From NCBI RefSeq assembly GCF_027596085.1, contig NC_072469.1, forward strand, positions 14,849,232 to 14,913,231: a DNA stretch of 64,000 bases, written 5' to 3'. The notes under the pieces are model-generated. The model made no database searches. It saw only the letters and a list, made by a program, of their open reading frames with translations, and was not told the DNA's origin. This document shows, piece after piece, positions 17,941 through 31,103 of this stretch. Positions within the stretch are counted from its first letter, which is position 1, and the number at the start of each line of letters is the position of its first letter. Origin of the DNA: Anoplopoma fimbria (Eukaryota; Chordata; Actinopteri; Perciformes; Anoplopomatidae). Made by a program: the position numbers and the translations under genes.

Positions 17941-20854
17941 TCATGCCATTAGCCATGGGCAAGTACAACATGTATCTGTTGGAGGGAGGAAAGAAGGGGG
18001 GAAGGGCTGGGGACTCCGTCCTGAGCCCGTCTTTGGCGTCAAGGGCTTAACAAGGACAGGTTCAAAGGTCACAGCGTGTGGTGTGTTCCTGGCCACCACC
18101 CCTCCTTTAGGGTCCGTGTGACAGTTTCATGTGTGGAACAGGAATTCATGTCGGACCATGCCACACCTTCTCTTTAAACAGGGGCCCGCCTCTGCCCGAG
18201 CAGAACAATGGAAGCCAAAGAATTATCTCAAGAAAATGAACAATGTGGCGTGTCCGCTAAACGAGAAAGAAAATAAAGGAAACAAGCAATTTCAACAGAG
18301 CATTTAGCAAAATGTCTGTTGAAATATTTACAAAGACCTCCTTTCCCCCTCGTGATCCAGCCAGCTAAATATATGAAACATTAATTGTGCGAGGTGACAC
18401 ACGCCCCTTGTGGAAACATTAAACCGGCCAAAGGTAACAAACGACGGCACCATGTGATTAAGAGTCTGTTTTCAGTGAGCAGAGGTGTAAGAGAGAGAGG
18501 AAGAAAGAAAACAAAATCAGCAGAGGCTTTTTCCTCTCCCTCACTAAAGGTTAAAGAGCCGTAATTGTACCCTCATTACCTCCAGTTAATGCAGTTCAAC
18601 TAAACACTGTACAACAGACAAGACCGAAAAAAAGGACTTCACAGTGCCGCCGCATCGCACAATGGCATTGACATACAAAGACAAGCCGTCGGTAATAACT
18701 CCTAATTGTCCCATTAAAGTTCCTTTGACCTCACAAAGCAATTACCAAATACATTTCCATCTTAACCGGAGCCAGAGCCCCGCTGAATCAATCAGCGGTT
18801 AAAATAAGCTTCATGGCATTGGACACAAAGATTTTTCAACTGAACCTGACCCACAGATGATCCCAAAATACAGCAGCTGCTGATGGCTGCAATGTGTAGG
18901 GTGAGCTGGTCGTAGCAGTGACATAATTGACCATACATGGATTATTCTGCTTGTTACAGAGGGTCTTTTTATCCCTCATATACATCCCCTCAGAGGAAAC
19001 TGCCATCGGGGCCAAACTACGCCCCAAAATTGCCTGTGTGAGTTGATTGGACGTGACTGTTGCACCCAACGACCCGGCCCCAACCGTCTCTCCGCCATCC
19101 TTAACCCTTCATTCGCCAACCAGCCCGTCGGACTCCACCGCCATTAAAACAACCGATATGTCACAATGACTGAGATTATGAGACACTTATTTACATTTAT
19201 GTTGGGGATGGGGGAGCATTATAAAAGGCTGAGCGAAGAGTTAAACTGGTTAGTGGATGATGAAGGGTCATAATGTCCCCCCTTATCCAACCCACAAGTT
19301 CTCTAAATGGCACTTAATGCTTGTCAGCAGGGAGGCAAAGACCAGTTCCAGCATATTTTCTTATCTCCTTTATATTGTTATGATCATAAGGAGCATGATG
19401 ATGTAAGCTAATGGGGATTTCAATACGCAGCAATGAGGATTTACTGTGTTGATGTGAAGAGGGTTGTACACAGAATATACGGCTGTGTACCTACTGTATA
19501 GGCCGCTCTCTCAATGAATGTTTCATTTGTTTGGCAAACTATGAGCTCCCTGATGGCCCGAAAATTGCAGATCTGGAAGAAAATCAAAGCAGTGTGACCC
19601 CGGGGACTGCTTTCTCTTGCTTTGTATATGTGTGCGTGAGAGAGACAGAGTGAGCGGGGTTATGGTACGACGGTCCTGTGTTTGTGTGCCAAGTTGAAAA
19701 GCCCAGGCGGCGGCTGTCCTCTGATGAGGACATGTGTTGACTTTCATATTTCACACCCCGCACCCACGGGCCCCAGCCTTGTTCAAAGGAGAGCACTGGC
19801 ATTCCGGATTAGATGTACTATTCCTTTTGATAATGACGAGAGGGAGTCAAATAGGAGATGTTGTGCTAGGTTAGGACGGTGGGGCGGGGGGCTGGGTATC
19901 AAGAACCAAATTTTGCAAGAATCAAGCCTTTTTTTGATTCCGCTCATCCATCCTGACAGCAGAGTTTGGATTTACACTACAGTCCTGGCAAACACATTTA
20001 AGTATGCAACATTTTTTATTCTAGCACCACAAGGCAATATAATAAGGTAAAGGTAGCACTATGTTGCATTAAACAGGAATCATTCATCTTGTGGTTAGCA
20101 AGCACTTTCTCATAATCTAAAAGAAGCATAAAAATACCATGTCATTTATGACAATTTTACGGTTTTCATAACAAAGGTTATAAAAGGTCTATGTTTTTTA
20201 AATAGCTTTCATCATCCAATGATATGGTAACACCTAAGAGCCAGAATTTGATAAGAACCCAAATCAATATCAATCATAATATCAAAAACTAAATGATAAC
20301 AGGCCGCAACATATCTCCAATTTCAATTATATGTTTTCCTCCCACTGATATTCATGGTATACTGTAGTCCCAATTGGCCAAATATAATATAACTCCCCCA
20401 TTCAAGCACTTATTTTTCTCTCCAGCCTATTAATCTGTCTCTCTTTGTTTTCTTTAGGAAAGACATAAAAGTTCAGGCTCTGATCTGGCTTTACTTGAAG
20501 CAAATTACAGGGACAGACAGGTTCCTAATGCTGTTAAGCAAATTAGATCAGAGATGTGGGGCTGCATTTGTCCACATCAGGACGGAGGGCGGCGAGATGT
20601 GCAGGGGTGGGGATGAGAGGCGGACAGTGCCGTCTGTGGGCTGATATTTGGAAAAACAAAAGGCCTGTCTCTCTCTCCACTCCACTCATTCACCCTCTTC
20701 GTCTCTCAACTGCAATCTTCGTCTCTTCTTTTGTCTCCGCCCCCTCCTGACAGTGAGAGACCTGCTTTGTGCCGAATACATCATCTGCCAGCGCCTGTTT
20801 CATATCAGGCCTGGACTGATCTATCAATGACACAGCTGCCCCAGCCTTTGCCCA

Positions 20855-20935
20855 CTGTATCGTTAAATTGCACTTTAATTAAATTAGGCCTGCTAATTAT
20901 GAGGGCTTAAATCAATCACCAGGTCAATAACAAAG
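20855..20935. other. possible conserved non-coding block
   Basis: A dense run of TTTAATTAAATTAGG, GCTAATTATGAG and AAATCAATCACC in repeat-free sequence. The composition suggests an enhancer core; this is inference. Confidence 0.27.
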
Positions 20936-22812
20936 GCCCAAAGCGGACGGGAAGGCCCGAGACTTTCTCCAAACCTCATCAATAACAGCCGCAACCGGAG
21001 CAGACCGCTCCTGTACCAGCGAGCCGGAGGTTCAAACGGGAAGGAACGACTGTGAATTGAGTTATCGTCACCAGGCTTTTGTCCAGAGCACTTCTTACTG
21101 TTACAAGCCCTGTGAATAATGTTGTTTGAATAGAGTAGAAGTGTTTCAAAGAGTCTGAATGTGCACAGCATTTTGCATTAGAATAGCACTTCAAAGTGGG
21201 TGTTTAAAGCAGATTTACAGGTTCTGGTGCACAAAAAAAAATGGTTCAAAAGGGATATCATTACTTTGCAGACACCTGGCTCAGGTGAAGGGAGGTGATT
21301 CTGAACAGATAATCCTGGGGGTTGAGTGCGCAGCCCAGCTGAGCGGCCGGTCCCAGCTGAATCCCAGCTCTTTATTCATGCATTAAAAAAGAGCTCTGGT
21401 GGTGCTTTTTACAGATTAATCATCATTTTGAGCTTATTAAGTGGGAGGACAGTCTGCTTTCCACTGCTCAGAACGTTTAATCCATTTTACAAACTGTGAA
21501 GGTCAGTGAGCAAAATTTACCCCCGTTGAAATAATAGCGGGTGTTTGAATTTCAACGAGAGCACCCGCCGTTTGGATCTGGATAGCAATTAAATACATTT
21601 TCTTTCTTTTTTGTTATTATTTTCAGTAGGCCCTACGGCAGTTACGGGAGTCAGAATAACACTGACTTACTGAGTCGCACGGCGGCTGCCAACAAACTCT
21701 GCACTGCCAAATTGTCATCCGAACTGTCTAATACAACAGTTACTTTGATGCAAATGTTGTATCAGCAAGCTAATAATGACAGCATTGAGAAATAAAATAG
21801 GGCAGCTATTCACATAAGAATGTTGTGTGTTTACTATAGGGATGTTTTAACACGCTGCGACCGCAAACTCTAAATACACTGAACATGAAGATAAAGGAAA
21901 TGAAGAGGAGGGAATGAGGGTGAATGATGTTGAACTATGAATAATTAAGTGGCAAGTAAAGCTTTGGTACACATTGCAGCAAGTTATTACAGGGGGGTGA
22001 ACAGTCTTTTCCACAGATCAGCCGCTGTTTGCTGCCTGGTTTGAGCAGCTGGGCCGTGGGGGTTGGGGGTGGCTCCTCTGTAGCGTCATGGGAGCGGTGT
22101 GGGGCGAGGCGCGGGGTGCTTTCCATTTCTTTTTAATTGGAAGCTGAAATTCTTGGATAAGGGTGAGACAGAAAAGCCATTTGGCCGAGTCCCTGCTCTC
22201 AGGCGGAGCTAAATGAAGAGGGCCGTGTGGAGATGAGGGGCCTGTGGAGGGCCAGTAATGAAGAGAGGTCCCAAAAGACTCCGGCAGAGCCGCGGTAATC
22301 TAGCGGACCTAGGGAGGAGGGGCGGGGTGTGGGTGGGTGTCAGGGGTGCGGCCTTTGGTGGAGAAGGAGGGAGGAGAGAGGAATGAGAGGGGAGGTAGGA
22401 GAACGGACGTTTGTCTTACCCAAACAAACGTGAACAGCCTTGTAATTATTCTAACTTAAAAAAATATTTTTTGCGTTTCTGCATTTGTGGCTCTGCGCGA
22501 ACGATTAAACAAGATATCCATTGATCAGAGGAGTGTGCTAGTTAGAGTTGAAGACAATTGACTAAATACAACAAGTGATTGCAATCACCGACAGCGATAA
22601 GAGCACGGGGAAATCATCAGTGCCACAACAAACAAGACAGATCGGCCATTGGATAGTCAATTTGCAGCATGTAAACACTGTGCTCGTGAAGAAACCCACC
22701 GAGGGGAAACCCGTAGGCATCCTAACATATCACGGTATCTGTTCTTGTTTCAGCCAATCACATAACAGTATCGGCATGAGTCACATCTTCCAACCCAAAC
22801 CGACACACATAC

Positions 22813-22865
22813 TGGTGTTTCTCCGCTCCACTGTTTTCTAAATGGAAGAGGCTGTCAGCATGGTT
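22813..22865 (-). CDS. pard3: proposed small pard3 exon just before PDZ1 (phase-predicted)
   Basis: Joining the exon ending at 34561 (phase 0) to the one starting at 13024 (third codon base) requires an intervening coding length of 3n+2. This 53-bp segment has that length. It has an acceptor TTCAACCAG, a good donor CA|GTATGT and no stop in the needed frame. It encodes NHADSLFHLENSGAEKH plus CA, which becomes Gln with the A of the next exon. Mammalian PARD3 has VGHADTGLEHIPNFSL immediately before the PDZ1 lead-in, so HADS and the spacing to KPVEV fit. The acidic stretch DEDGTEEDN of mammals is not present and may be lost or on another exon. The weak points are a modest pyrimidine tract and only short similarity. 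This is inference from frame, splice signals and a motif. Confidence 0.62.
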
Positions 22866-25800
22866 CTGGTTGAAATCACGATTACATGTGGGAATATCAG
22901 AATATGTTGTGATGGAGCTCAGCAGGGGTGCTGTTCTACACAACAGCTCCCATGGCCTGTCTACCAGGAGCATAAAGAGGAGAGAATTCCAATGGGAAAC
23001 TCTGCGGGGAGAATCGTGGCCCATTACTGAGGTGCTCCATGCTAGAATGACACCATTAATGCTATATGGGCTATTCTCAATTCCATGTGGGCATCCAGCC
23101 TTGATATATGGAGGGTTTATAGGGCCAAGACTAAATGTAAATTAATTAATAAATACATAAATGCACAAAGAAATGTAATCTTAATTCATTCATTGTTTGA
23201 TGTAATTTGCTGTTTGTTTTAAATGTTTTGCTTGATGCTTTAATGTGAAACTTTTTAATGCTCTCATGGCCATGACTCCTTAGAAAAAAATATATTTAAA
23301 GTATCAATGGGAGTATCCTGGTAAAATAAAGATTAAACAAACAAACGAATAAGTCAATATACAGTTAGTATCTTTAAAGGCTCCTCAATAAGATGCTCAA
23401 AGTAGTATACGAGTGATTTTGCATGTTTTGCTGCAGAAGATTTTCAAAAATATGCTATAGTTTTCAGACATTTCAGAAAGGAGATGGTGTCCAATTGTTT
23501 CATTTAAAACGTGTGGCTTAAAACTAGCTTGAGACAGGTTATGTATCACTAGGTAGAAAGTGGTACCATGATGTTTTACAGAACATTTTTGTGGTAGGCC
23601 ACTGGGTGGTGGATAATGTCTTGGTGGCTGCTACAACACCGCAGATTGTAGCTTTAGCTGACAAACATCAGATGGCAGTATTATCCTCATCGTTGTCTTT
23701 AGGTTTCGAGATGCTCATCGCATACACAATACTGAAATCTGAGTCAGATATTGTGTATGACAGAGCTTCCTGTCAGAAGACATTTCAAACTATCTTCTTT
23801 GTACTTCCAGCTGCTTTACACTATGTTTGATGTGATTGATTAGCCACGGTACAACAAAGCTAATTTAAAGTCTGAGCAAGTTCATCCTCATACTGGACTG
23901 AAGTGAATGAACACCAAAGCATATGTGCTTCATATTCACTTTTCACACAATGAATGACAATGTAGATAATGTTCAAGGACATTTTGACAGGGCAATTGAC
24001 GTTTGATGGACGCGCACACAAAGTATAACTCGGTAACATCTTTATCATGATGTGGCAGCATGACCTTTACATCCTTTATGCTGCCACAAATGTTCTGTAT
24101 ATATCCTTTATATGTTGCTGTCGGCTTTTCTAAGTAAGTGTTGATATCGAAGTGGACAGAATGGTGTTCAATGGAGAACAGAACAATATCTGAATGAATC
24201 CAAATAATACCTCTTAGTGGTGCAGCACAAAGTGGCTGGCTACCATGGCTACATCTGTATGAGATGACCAGAAATGGAGTTATTGGCCCACTACCATCTG
24301 TCCCCTTCTCACCCTCTCTCTTTAAAGGGCTTTCTATTCCTCCATCTCCTTGGCTCTGAAGTGAAACCACCTCATTCCTCTCTGTTCGCATCCAACTGTG
24401 ACCGCTTTTGTTCTCCGGCCGATGCAAATGAAACGGGTCCCTTTGGCCGAGATGGCGAAGCAGCCCTTCTCGTGTTTCTCTGTGGCCCTGGGATGTGTAT
24501 GTTTACTGTCGGCCGGGGCCTTATTACATTCCTTCAGCAACTTAAAAGTAGTGCCCCACCCCCCCCAATAGGACCCATAAAACAGAGCGAAAAGCCTATT
24601 GTGACAATGGACCTCATTGTGTCAGAGTGGACTCATTTGGCACTCTGCGGAGAGTGGAAATGTGTGGCATATAAAAAAAAAGAACAAAAAAAGCTGTGAG
24701 GGAGGAAAGGGTGAGAAAGGAGAGAGAAATCAAATAAATAGGAGTGAATGACTTCGCACTGTGGGAAATCTGGCACTGTCAATCACAGAGGCCCATCTAG
24801 AGCCTTGGTGTGAGAGCTTTTTAGCTGAAGGTGTTGCAGAATGAACTTTCATTAGCTTTTTTATTTGTTTCTCTCTTGTCCTTTGAGTTGGAGTCAGGTT
24901 TTGGTGTTTCTGAATGAAATTTAGGAGGACACCTTTTTGCCCTGACTGCCAACCACATGGGTGTAATTAACTTCACAACAGCAGAATCTTGCATGAATAT
25001 AGGCCATGCTCCTCCTACAGAAGATTCTGCACTTCCCCTCCAAAGCCTAGACACAGCACCCCTCTGAAAAAAAAGTAATTGGATTCAACTGAAAATGTAG
25101 GAAGATAAGCACAAAATGATTTCACCTTAAGGAACAAAGTGAAGAGTGTGCATCTTCCTCTCCCAGCTTTGTTCTCCGCTGCCCACGCTGGTTTGGCTCC
25201 ATGCTGGCGGGCCCTGTTTTATTCCCTGAAGTCATTATTGTCTTCGGCTAAGGTGCCCCTGCTCCCTGTGATTTGTGGGTAATGAGCTGGCACCCCCCTG
25301 CCCGTGTTCAATTATTCTCATTGAGAAAGTGATTTCTCACTCTATGGAGCAAATCAGAGGAGGGGGTAAAGCGTGAACTCTAATCGAGAATTAACGCGTT
25401 CACAACCGGCAGTGCGGAGAGGGATAGTCGCCATGACGCTGTAGAGGTGGAGTAGGTGTGGACGGAAAAGAGGGGAAAGAGGATGAGGAGGGAGGAGGGA
25501 CAGGCGAGTAATGGTCAACGAGGTAAAACGATTTCCCATCTGTCCCTGGAAACCCCTATTTTAGTTCATCCACTCGTCTTTAGTGTTTTGAAGTGAGGAA
25601 AAAACTGAAGAAAACTTGAAAAAGTGATGTGTTTACAGCTTGAGTGCAGACAGCCTTGCTGAAGGCTGTTCGCAGTGATGGGCTGGATGTGCAAGAGGGA
25701 ACGAAATCTGAGCTGTAATTAACCACGGAGAGAGAGGGAGCCGTAAAAAGGAGGAGGAAGAGAGCAGACGAGTGCAAACTTTGGAGGGAAAAATCCGGAT

Positions 25801-26040
25801 GAGGGGAGATGAAGAGCACCCATAGCTCAGTGACTACTAATGACCTGACAGGAGGAGAGAGGAAGACAGCTTCAGCACCGAGAGGAAGGACAGAGACATG
25901 GGCTTGTACGTTTGAAACTAGACGTGTGACTTTGCAGATAAATCAAGATGAAACAAGTTTTTTATTAACAGCTGAATATCAAGATGAATAAGTATGAACA
26001 GTAAACTAACGCAACATCTTGATCATATTCATCAGTTTAA

Positions 26041-26063
26041 TTGTTGTTGTTGTTGTTGTTGTT
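26041..26063. repeat. (TTG)n microsatellite
   Basis: Seven TTG units. Confidence 0.93.
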
Positions 26064-26802
26064 TAATTTTATTGCCTTTATGCTTTCTCAGAGACTTTAT
26101 CACTCTGATAAAAAGCTATATTCTAAAGAAAAAAGTATCAATGTTTTAATTCTCAGGGGGGATTTTTGCATTTAAGTTAGTTCAATTTGAAAGGTGTCAC
26201 AAAAAGCTCTCGGGAATATCAAAAAAAAAACAACAACATTGCTATCAACCTTCTAAAGCCTGAATCAGTCAAACTCTAATCTAAACTGTCTAGTCACACA
26301 CACAGCCTGCAGAGCAAGACAGGTTAAACATTTCCAGGCTACAGTACAGCTCATAGAGAGGAGCGTTGGCAACTTCCAAAAGAAAGTCTGCCGCCTCCTC
26401 TCCTGTTTAGACGAGATAAGAGAAGAGACATGATTTGCACAATTCTCCATGAAGTAAGAAAGACAAGACAACGGAGAAGAGCAAAAACAAACAAGAGATA
26501 TCTCGCTTGGAGGTGAAAGAAAAGGCCAACGTGACACGAAACTTTGTCCTGGAACAACAGAGAATTACAGCCCTTTTTTGTTTGTTCTTCTTATTTCCAA
26601 AGAGACTGATACCCGATTCTGAGTTGAGCAACATTTTCGGCTTTGTCTCTCTTCTGGTCACCTGCTGGCGGCCTTTTTCACATGCTGTCCTTGGGAACTA
26701 CATTTGTCTGCTGTGTTATGTACTTGGGATTAAGTTGTGAAAGTTGCTCTGAATTGTTAAGCACTTATTTCTATCATTCTCAGTCTGTCCCGGTGTTTCT
26801 AT

Positions 26803-26912
<110 letters not shown>

Positions 26913-27023
26913 GGTGAGAGGCGAGCCTTGGTGAATGCTAATAGATGCAGAGAGCCGAGTGAGAAAAGCTCCTGGGCAGAAAAGCTGGTGGATGATTAAC
27001 TGTCTTGTACTCAATATAAATCA

Positions 27024-27123
<100 letters not shown>

Positions 27124-27258
27124 AAGGTTCATGGCGATTATCACTGTCATTTATTTCTAACAAAGATGTTAATTTAATAATGAGATGTTAAATAGCATTA
27201 ATTGCTCATTTACAATCTATTTTCCCTGCTGTGGAATGAATCAACTAAATCACACCAA

Positions 27259-27367
<109 letters not shown>

Positions 27368-27424
27368 TCTGTTCACTCCAAAGGTAATGCGACTTCGCTC
27401 AAATCTCAGTAGGTGTCTCTACAG

Positions 27425-27545
27425 TCCGAGTCCTGGAACTGGCACCACCACAAGGTAGACATTTGTGACGTAAAAGGTTTTAAAGCAATTGGATGGACCG
27501 CCATGAAATTTGGTACAGAGATTCATATTGCCAAACACGTGAAAA
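27425..27545 (+). mobile_element. dispersed repeat fragment (GCCATGAAATTTGGTACAGA type)
   Basis: The phrase GGATGG..CGCCATGAAATTTGGTACAGA, preceded by ACCACAAGGTAGACATTTG, is a sequence I recognise as widespread in fish introns. Only one copy occurs here, so the family call rests on memory rather than on a second copy. Confidence 0.45.
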
Positions 27546-27601
27546 AAGAACTTTCCTGTCATCCGGCTCAGCTGTACGTTTATATTAGTTTGAGGAACTG
27601 A

Positions 27602-28500
27602 GCAGAAAACAGTAGTACTTTTTATATAGAGAAAGTGGTGTTTAGCGCACAAAACGAGGCGCTTGACAAAGAAGTTGACATGCTGCAAAGTGAAAAGAGG
27701 CTCCGTGCAAGGAAATTAAGGATATTTGCAAACAGAACAAAAAAGTGGGAGAGAATGTTAAAGGACTTGGAAATTTACAAGCAGACTTGGCATCAATAAA
27801 ATAGAGGAGCTGAACCTGAACAAGGAGAGAAAGAGGCCATGGGGCAGCCAAATGTCATTCTGAAAAAAGGAGCTAAATAAAGGTCTGCAAGTCCTGGAAG
27901 ACAACTAGGATGTATTGAAACAAAAACAAATACCTTGCAACACAAGAAATTCACAGAAGGATGCAAAATGAAAAAGATACCATGAGACAACAAAAGCATA
28001 GAGAATTTAGATGACCAAAATAACCTGCAAGTGCTAAAAGTGTTTGAGCACAATAATTATTGAACAAAGTGGGAAAATTAGTCTATTAACTGACAAAATC
28101 AAGCCCTGAAAAAGAAAGTTTATAAGCTGAGCAAAACGTTGGGTAATAAGAAGAGGGCCGTGACAGAAATATGTGAGGACCTGAAACAACAAGTTCAGAA
28201 ATCCAACAAAGTTCTGCAATAACTATTAAATACTGAAGCAGGGATATGATGAGCAAACTGAAAAGGTAGAAAGAAAACGTAGAAGATTCCACGAAAGTGA
28301 TCTGCAAGAACTCAAACACAACTATAATGTTATGAGCCCATAAGATGGGTGTATGGGACAACAAAACAAGGCCCTGGAACAAGAAGTTTTGGAGCTTAAC
28401 AAAAGGTTGCATGATGAATAAGTGACCATGAGGTATAATGGTGAGAATTTCATCAAGAAGTGCAAGAACTGGTGCAGAATTGGAGTCCACGTTGGCTTTG
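27602..28500 (+). pseudogene. decayed coding relic of an unidentified coiled-coil repeat protein
   Basis: The plus strand reads as heptad-like, Lys/Glu/Leu-rich sequence over about 900 bp. The first 65 codons (27602-27796) are open and include QNEALDKEVDMLQSEKRL and WERMLKDLEIYKQTW. Later pieces, interrupted by stops and frame shifts, repeat the theme: NQALKKKVYKLSKTLGNKK with EDLKQQVQK near 28094-28200, FHESDLQELKHNYNVM near 28290, and NKALEQEVLELNKRLHDE near 28362. The starts at 27650, 28094 and 28362 share CAAAA(C/T) then GC(C/G)CT-like DNA, so the unit repeats at DNA level. It lies antisense to pard3. I do not recognise the parent protein. Stops make it non-functional in the window. Confidence 0.5.
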
Positions 28501-29190
28501 TGCTCACACACGTACACACACACACACACACACCCTTACTTATGACAAAATGACACTAAATCTGTAATGTATTGTGTGGCTTCTACACGCAGCTGGTTAC
28601 TGAAACATATTAAGGTGAAAATGTATAGGCAAAATTACCTAGTTGAGATTTTAAATGAGATTTTACTCCAAAAATGGGCTCAAGGCCCAAACTTTGGGCA
28701 CATTTTGCATATGTACATCCCAAAGATATTGGGAATAGTGATAATATTGATGCTCTGATATATTATTGAAAGTTGTCACGTTTCTCTCTCTCCCTGTCTT
28801 TACATTTTTTGTGATGATGATGATGATATAATGATGATTACAACCACAAATAAAAAGAATAAGTCTGAAAATAATAAAGCTCTTTCATTCTCACTTTCAG
28901 TTCACTCACTACAAGCCAGCTGAATGCTAAGGCTAACTTGGCAAGCCCACTTAGAGGTTACAGGAGGAGGTGACCAGAACTAAATGAGGCTTAACAAGCA
29001 GTGCAGGCCTTGGCTCTGGTCCGTCAGGGGTCATGAAGTTCCTGCAGGGGTTCAGTGGCGATGGCTAATTAAGAGAGGAGAGGCCATTGTGATGCTCAGG
29101 GCTACATTGTTCTCATTCAGGTCCCAGGCTGGACTGGAGTGTCAGCCATTTACACACCACTCAAAGACAAGGAAAAGTAGGGTCCACCCT

Positions 29191-29345
29191 TGGACTGTAT
29201 ATAAGAAGCGGACGTAGTCACCATGACGTCCCACATTGGTTTGTGGACTGCCGTTTTGAAGACTTGAGTTCGGCATTTTGGCAGTGTGTCATCTTGTTTT
29301 TTGGCTGCTGCCATCTTGGCAGGCAGAAGTGACACTAGAGTGTGG
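29191..29345 (+). mobile_element. dispersed non-coding fish repeat, shorter copy
   Basis: This starts TGGACTGTATATAAGAAGCG, with ATTGGTTTGTGGACTGCCGT and CATCTTGTTTTTTGGC further in. It aligns with the reverse complement of 49268 downwards and is truncated after about 150 bp. It gives internal evidence that both are copies of one family. Confidence 0.65.
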
Positions 29346-30825
29346 AGCTAACTACAACCGAACGCTGAGTAATACATTTTTAGACGTCCAAAAATGTTAT
29401 AAATAACTTTCATAAGGTGAAAATACACTGTGAGAGAGTTAAAGTTGTAAGGCGAACACACAGACAACTTTCAGACATGACAATACCAGATGGACAGGTA
29501 CTAACAGGAAGAGAGACTATTTCAGACAGACAGGGTTTAGGGGGTTATTGCTGTGTTTTCTCTCCGTGCTCAACTTCTCTAACATTGCCAACGGCTTGCC
29601 TCAGGATCCGCAGACTGTGTGGGCTTTGAACTAGTAAGGGAATACACAAAGTTCACTCAACGACTACTGCGCAGGTAATTAAATGATAACTTCCTTGCAG
29701 AACTGACCAACTAAAGGGTTTTAAAAGTATCCTCACTTTTTTTTTTGAGATCTCCCACTTCAGGACATATTATTTTTTGTTTGCAACTATATCCATTGTA
29801 TTTTTGATGAAACAAGTTAAGCTGAAAACTACCAATAAAGTAGTCCCTTGATTCCTGTAACTGTTTTAACCATAGAAGCATGCAATAGCGCTAAGGTTGA
29901 CGATTACTTGAATTATTCCTTAAAGCAAATTCTCAAAGGATTTGCTAATTTCTCACTTTGAGAAGAAAAAAAAAAAATTGATTCAAATTCATGCATTCAT
30001 TCACTGTGCTTCATTTTATAGAATTTAACTGTGCAGAAATAAAGCTGCATTGTAAAACAACTGTTGGCTTCTAACTGAAGTGTGAGAGCCCAAAAAAAAG
30101 AGGTGATTTTATAGAGGAAACAGTTCACAAATGCACAATCTGTGTTTCTTTGGTTAGAAATCTTTGATGCCAGCATTTAAAAGTTGTGTCCGCACTGCTC
30201 CTCTTCTTCCGGCTTTTAAGTTGAACAAACTCATATCCTTTCAACATGTTGGCTTGATGATTTAACCGGGCACCTCGCCATTTTGGTTTCCCTTAAAACT
30301 CGCCAGACAAGGTGTCTCATTTTGACAACAAAGAGAGGCAGGCACTTCCCACAGTTAGAGGCTCGATCAAAGATGTCTGTTCAGAGCGGTTTCCACTCAG
30401 ACATGATTTTGATTTTCTCTTATGTAACGCTTTAGTTTTCCTTACTCTTTTTATTTCAATTTGTTATGGGCATGATAGTTTTGATACAGATTTTCAAAGC
30501 AGCATCAGTAAGCCAACAAATAACTGATCATGGATGAATTCAGGCCATATTGAGCTAGTTATTTGGTTTGAAAAATATTCTATAAATAACACATCAAAAT
30601 CAGTATTTATAAAAACCTTAGACTTTGAACTTTTTGAGTTAACTTCAAACGTCTCCGTCTCCCTCCTTGTGAGCCTTTTCGATTGGGTTAAATCCCTCTA
30701 TGATTGACAGCTGGTGTCATTCCTGCCTCTGGTACAGCTCATGATAATGGCCTCCGGTCCCTCATCAAGGCTGCAGAATAATACAGTGGGGAGGCACTCA
30801 GCCAGATCCAAGTGTGTGTAAGCGT

Positions 30826-30827
<2 letters not shown>

Positions 30828-30860
<33 letters not shown>
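30828..30860. repeat. (GT)n microsatellite
   Basis: About 15 GT units with small interruptions at both ends. Confidence 0.93.
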
Positions 30861-30869
<9 letters not shown>

Positions 30870-31013
30870 TGCTGAGCGGGAGGGCCCATTAGCATTCATC
30901 AGTGAGATAATAGACCAACGTTAATGTCAGCTGTTTATATAAAGAATAACTCATAAGGCCTTGGCGTATATGGGCTGAGAGAGCGGGCTCTTTTCCACGC
31001 CACATTTGTCAGG

Positions 31014-31014
<1 letters not shown>

Positions 31015-31101
<87 letters not shown>
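31015..31101. repeat. (GT)n microsatellite
   Basis: About 43 GT units. Confidence 0.98.

Positions 31102-31103
<2 letters not shown>

Larger units (their letters stand above)
13025..22812 (-). other. pard3: pard3 intron between the proposed small exon and PDZ1
   Basis: This 9.8-kb intron exists as a unit if the 53-bp exon is real. It contains GT/CA microsatellites (13360-13424, 14981-15000, 17664-17763, 17857-17940), a 30-bp palindrome at 15637-15666 and two TAAT-rich blocks (about 18540-18760 and 20860-20935). No other coding sequence was recognised. Confidence 0.7.

Noticed and set aside
17340..17971. Several overlapping open frames of 80-140 codons
   Set aside because: They are mostly Cys-Val or Thr-His repeats, i.e. 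translations of (GT)n and (CA)n arrays. The same holds at 4278, 26643, 27185, 31743, 46533, 47287 and 56194.
18220..18275. Candidate for the missing pard3 exon: pyrimidine tract then a frame reading SGHATL on the minus strand
   Set aside because: Only three residues resemble GHAD, the following residues are unrelated, and no donor in the required phase was found.
20195..20240. Second candidate for the missing exon: LTISLDDE on the minus strand
   Set aside because: Resembles FSLDDM only over a few residues, and flanking splice sites and phase do not fit.
23640..23790. Minus-strand frame QEALSYTISDSDFSIVYAMS
   Set aside because: Acidic N-terminus of a transposase was considered, but there is only one short frame bounded by stops and no other transposase part nearby.
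23936..24427. 163-codon open frame on the minus strand
   Set aside because: No family resemblance; not needed for the pard3 frame; low-complexity gaps. Likely chance.
28086..28529. 147-codon open frame on the minus strand
   Set aside because: It is the antisense shadow of the Lys/Glu-rich coiled-coil relic on the plus strand (hydrophobic Phe/Leu pattern opposite Lys/Glu codons).
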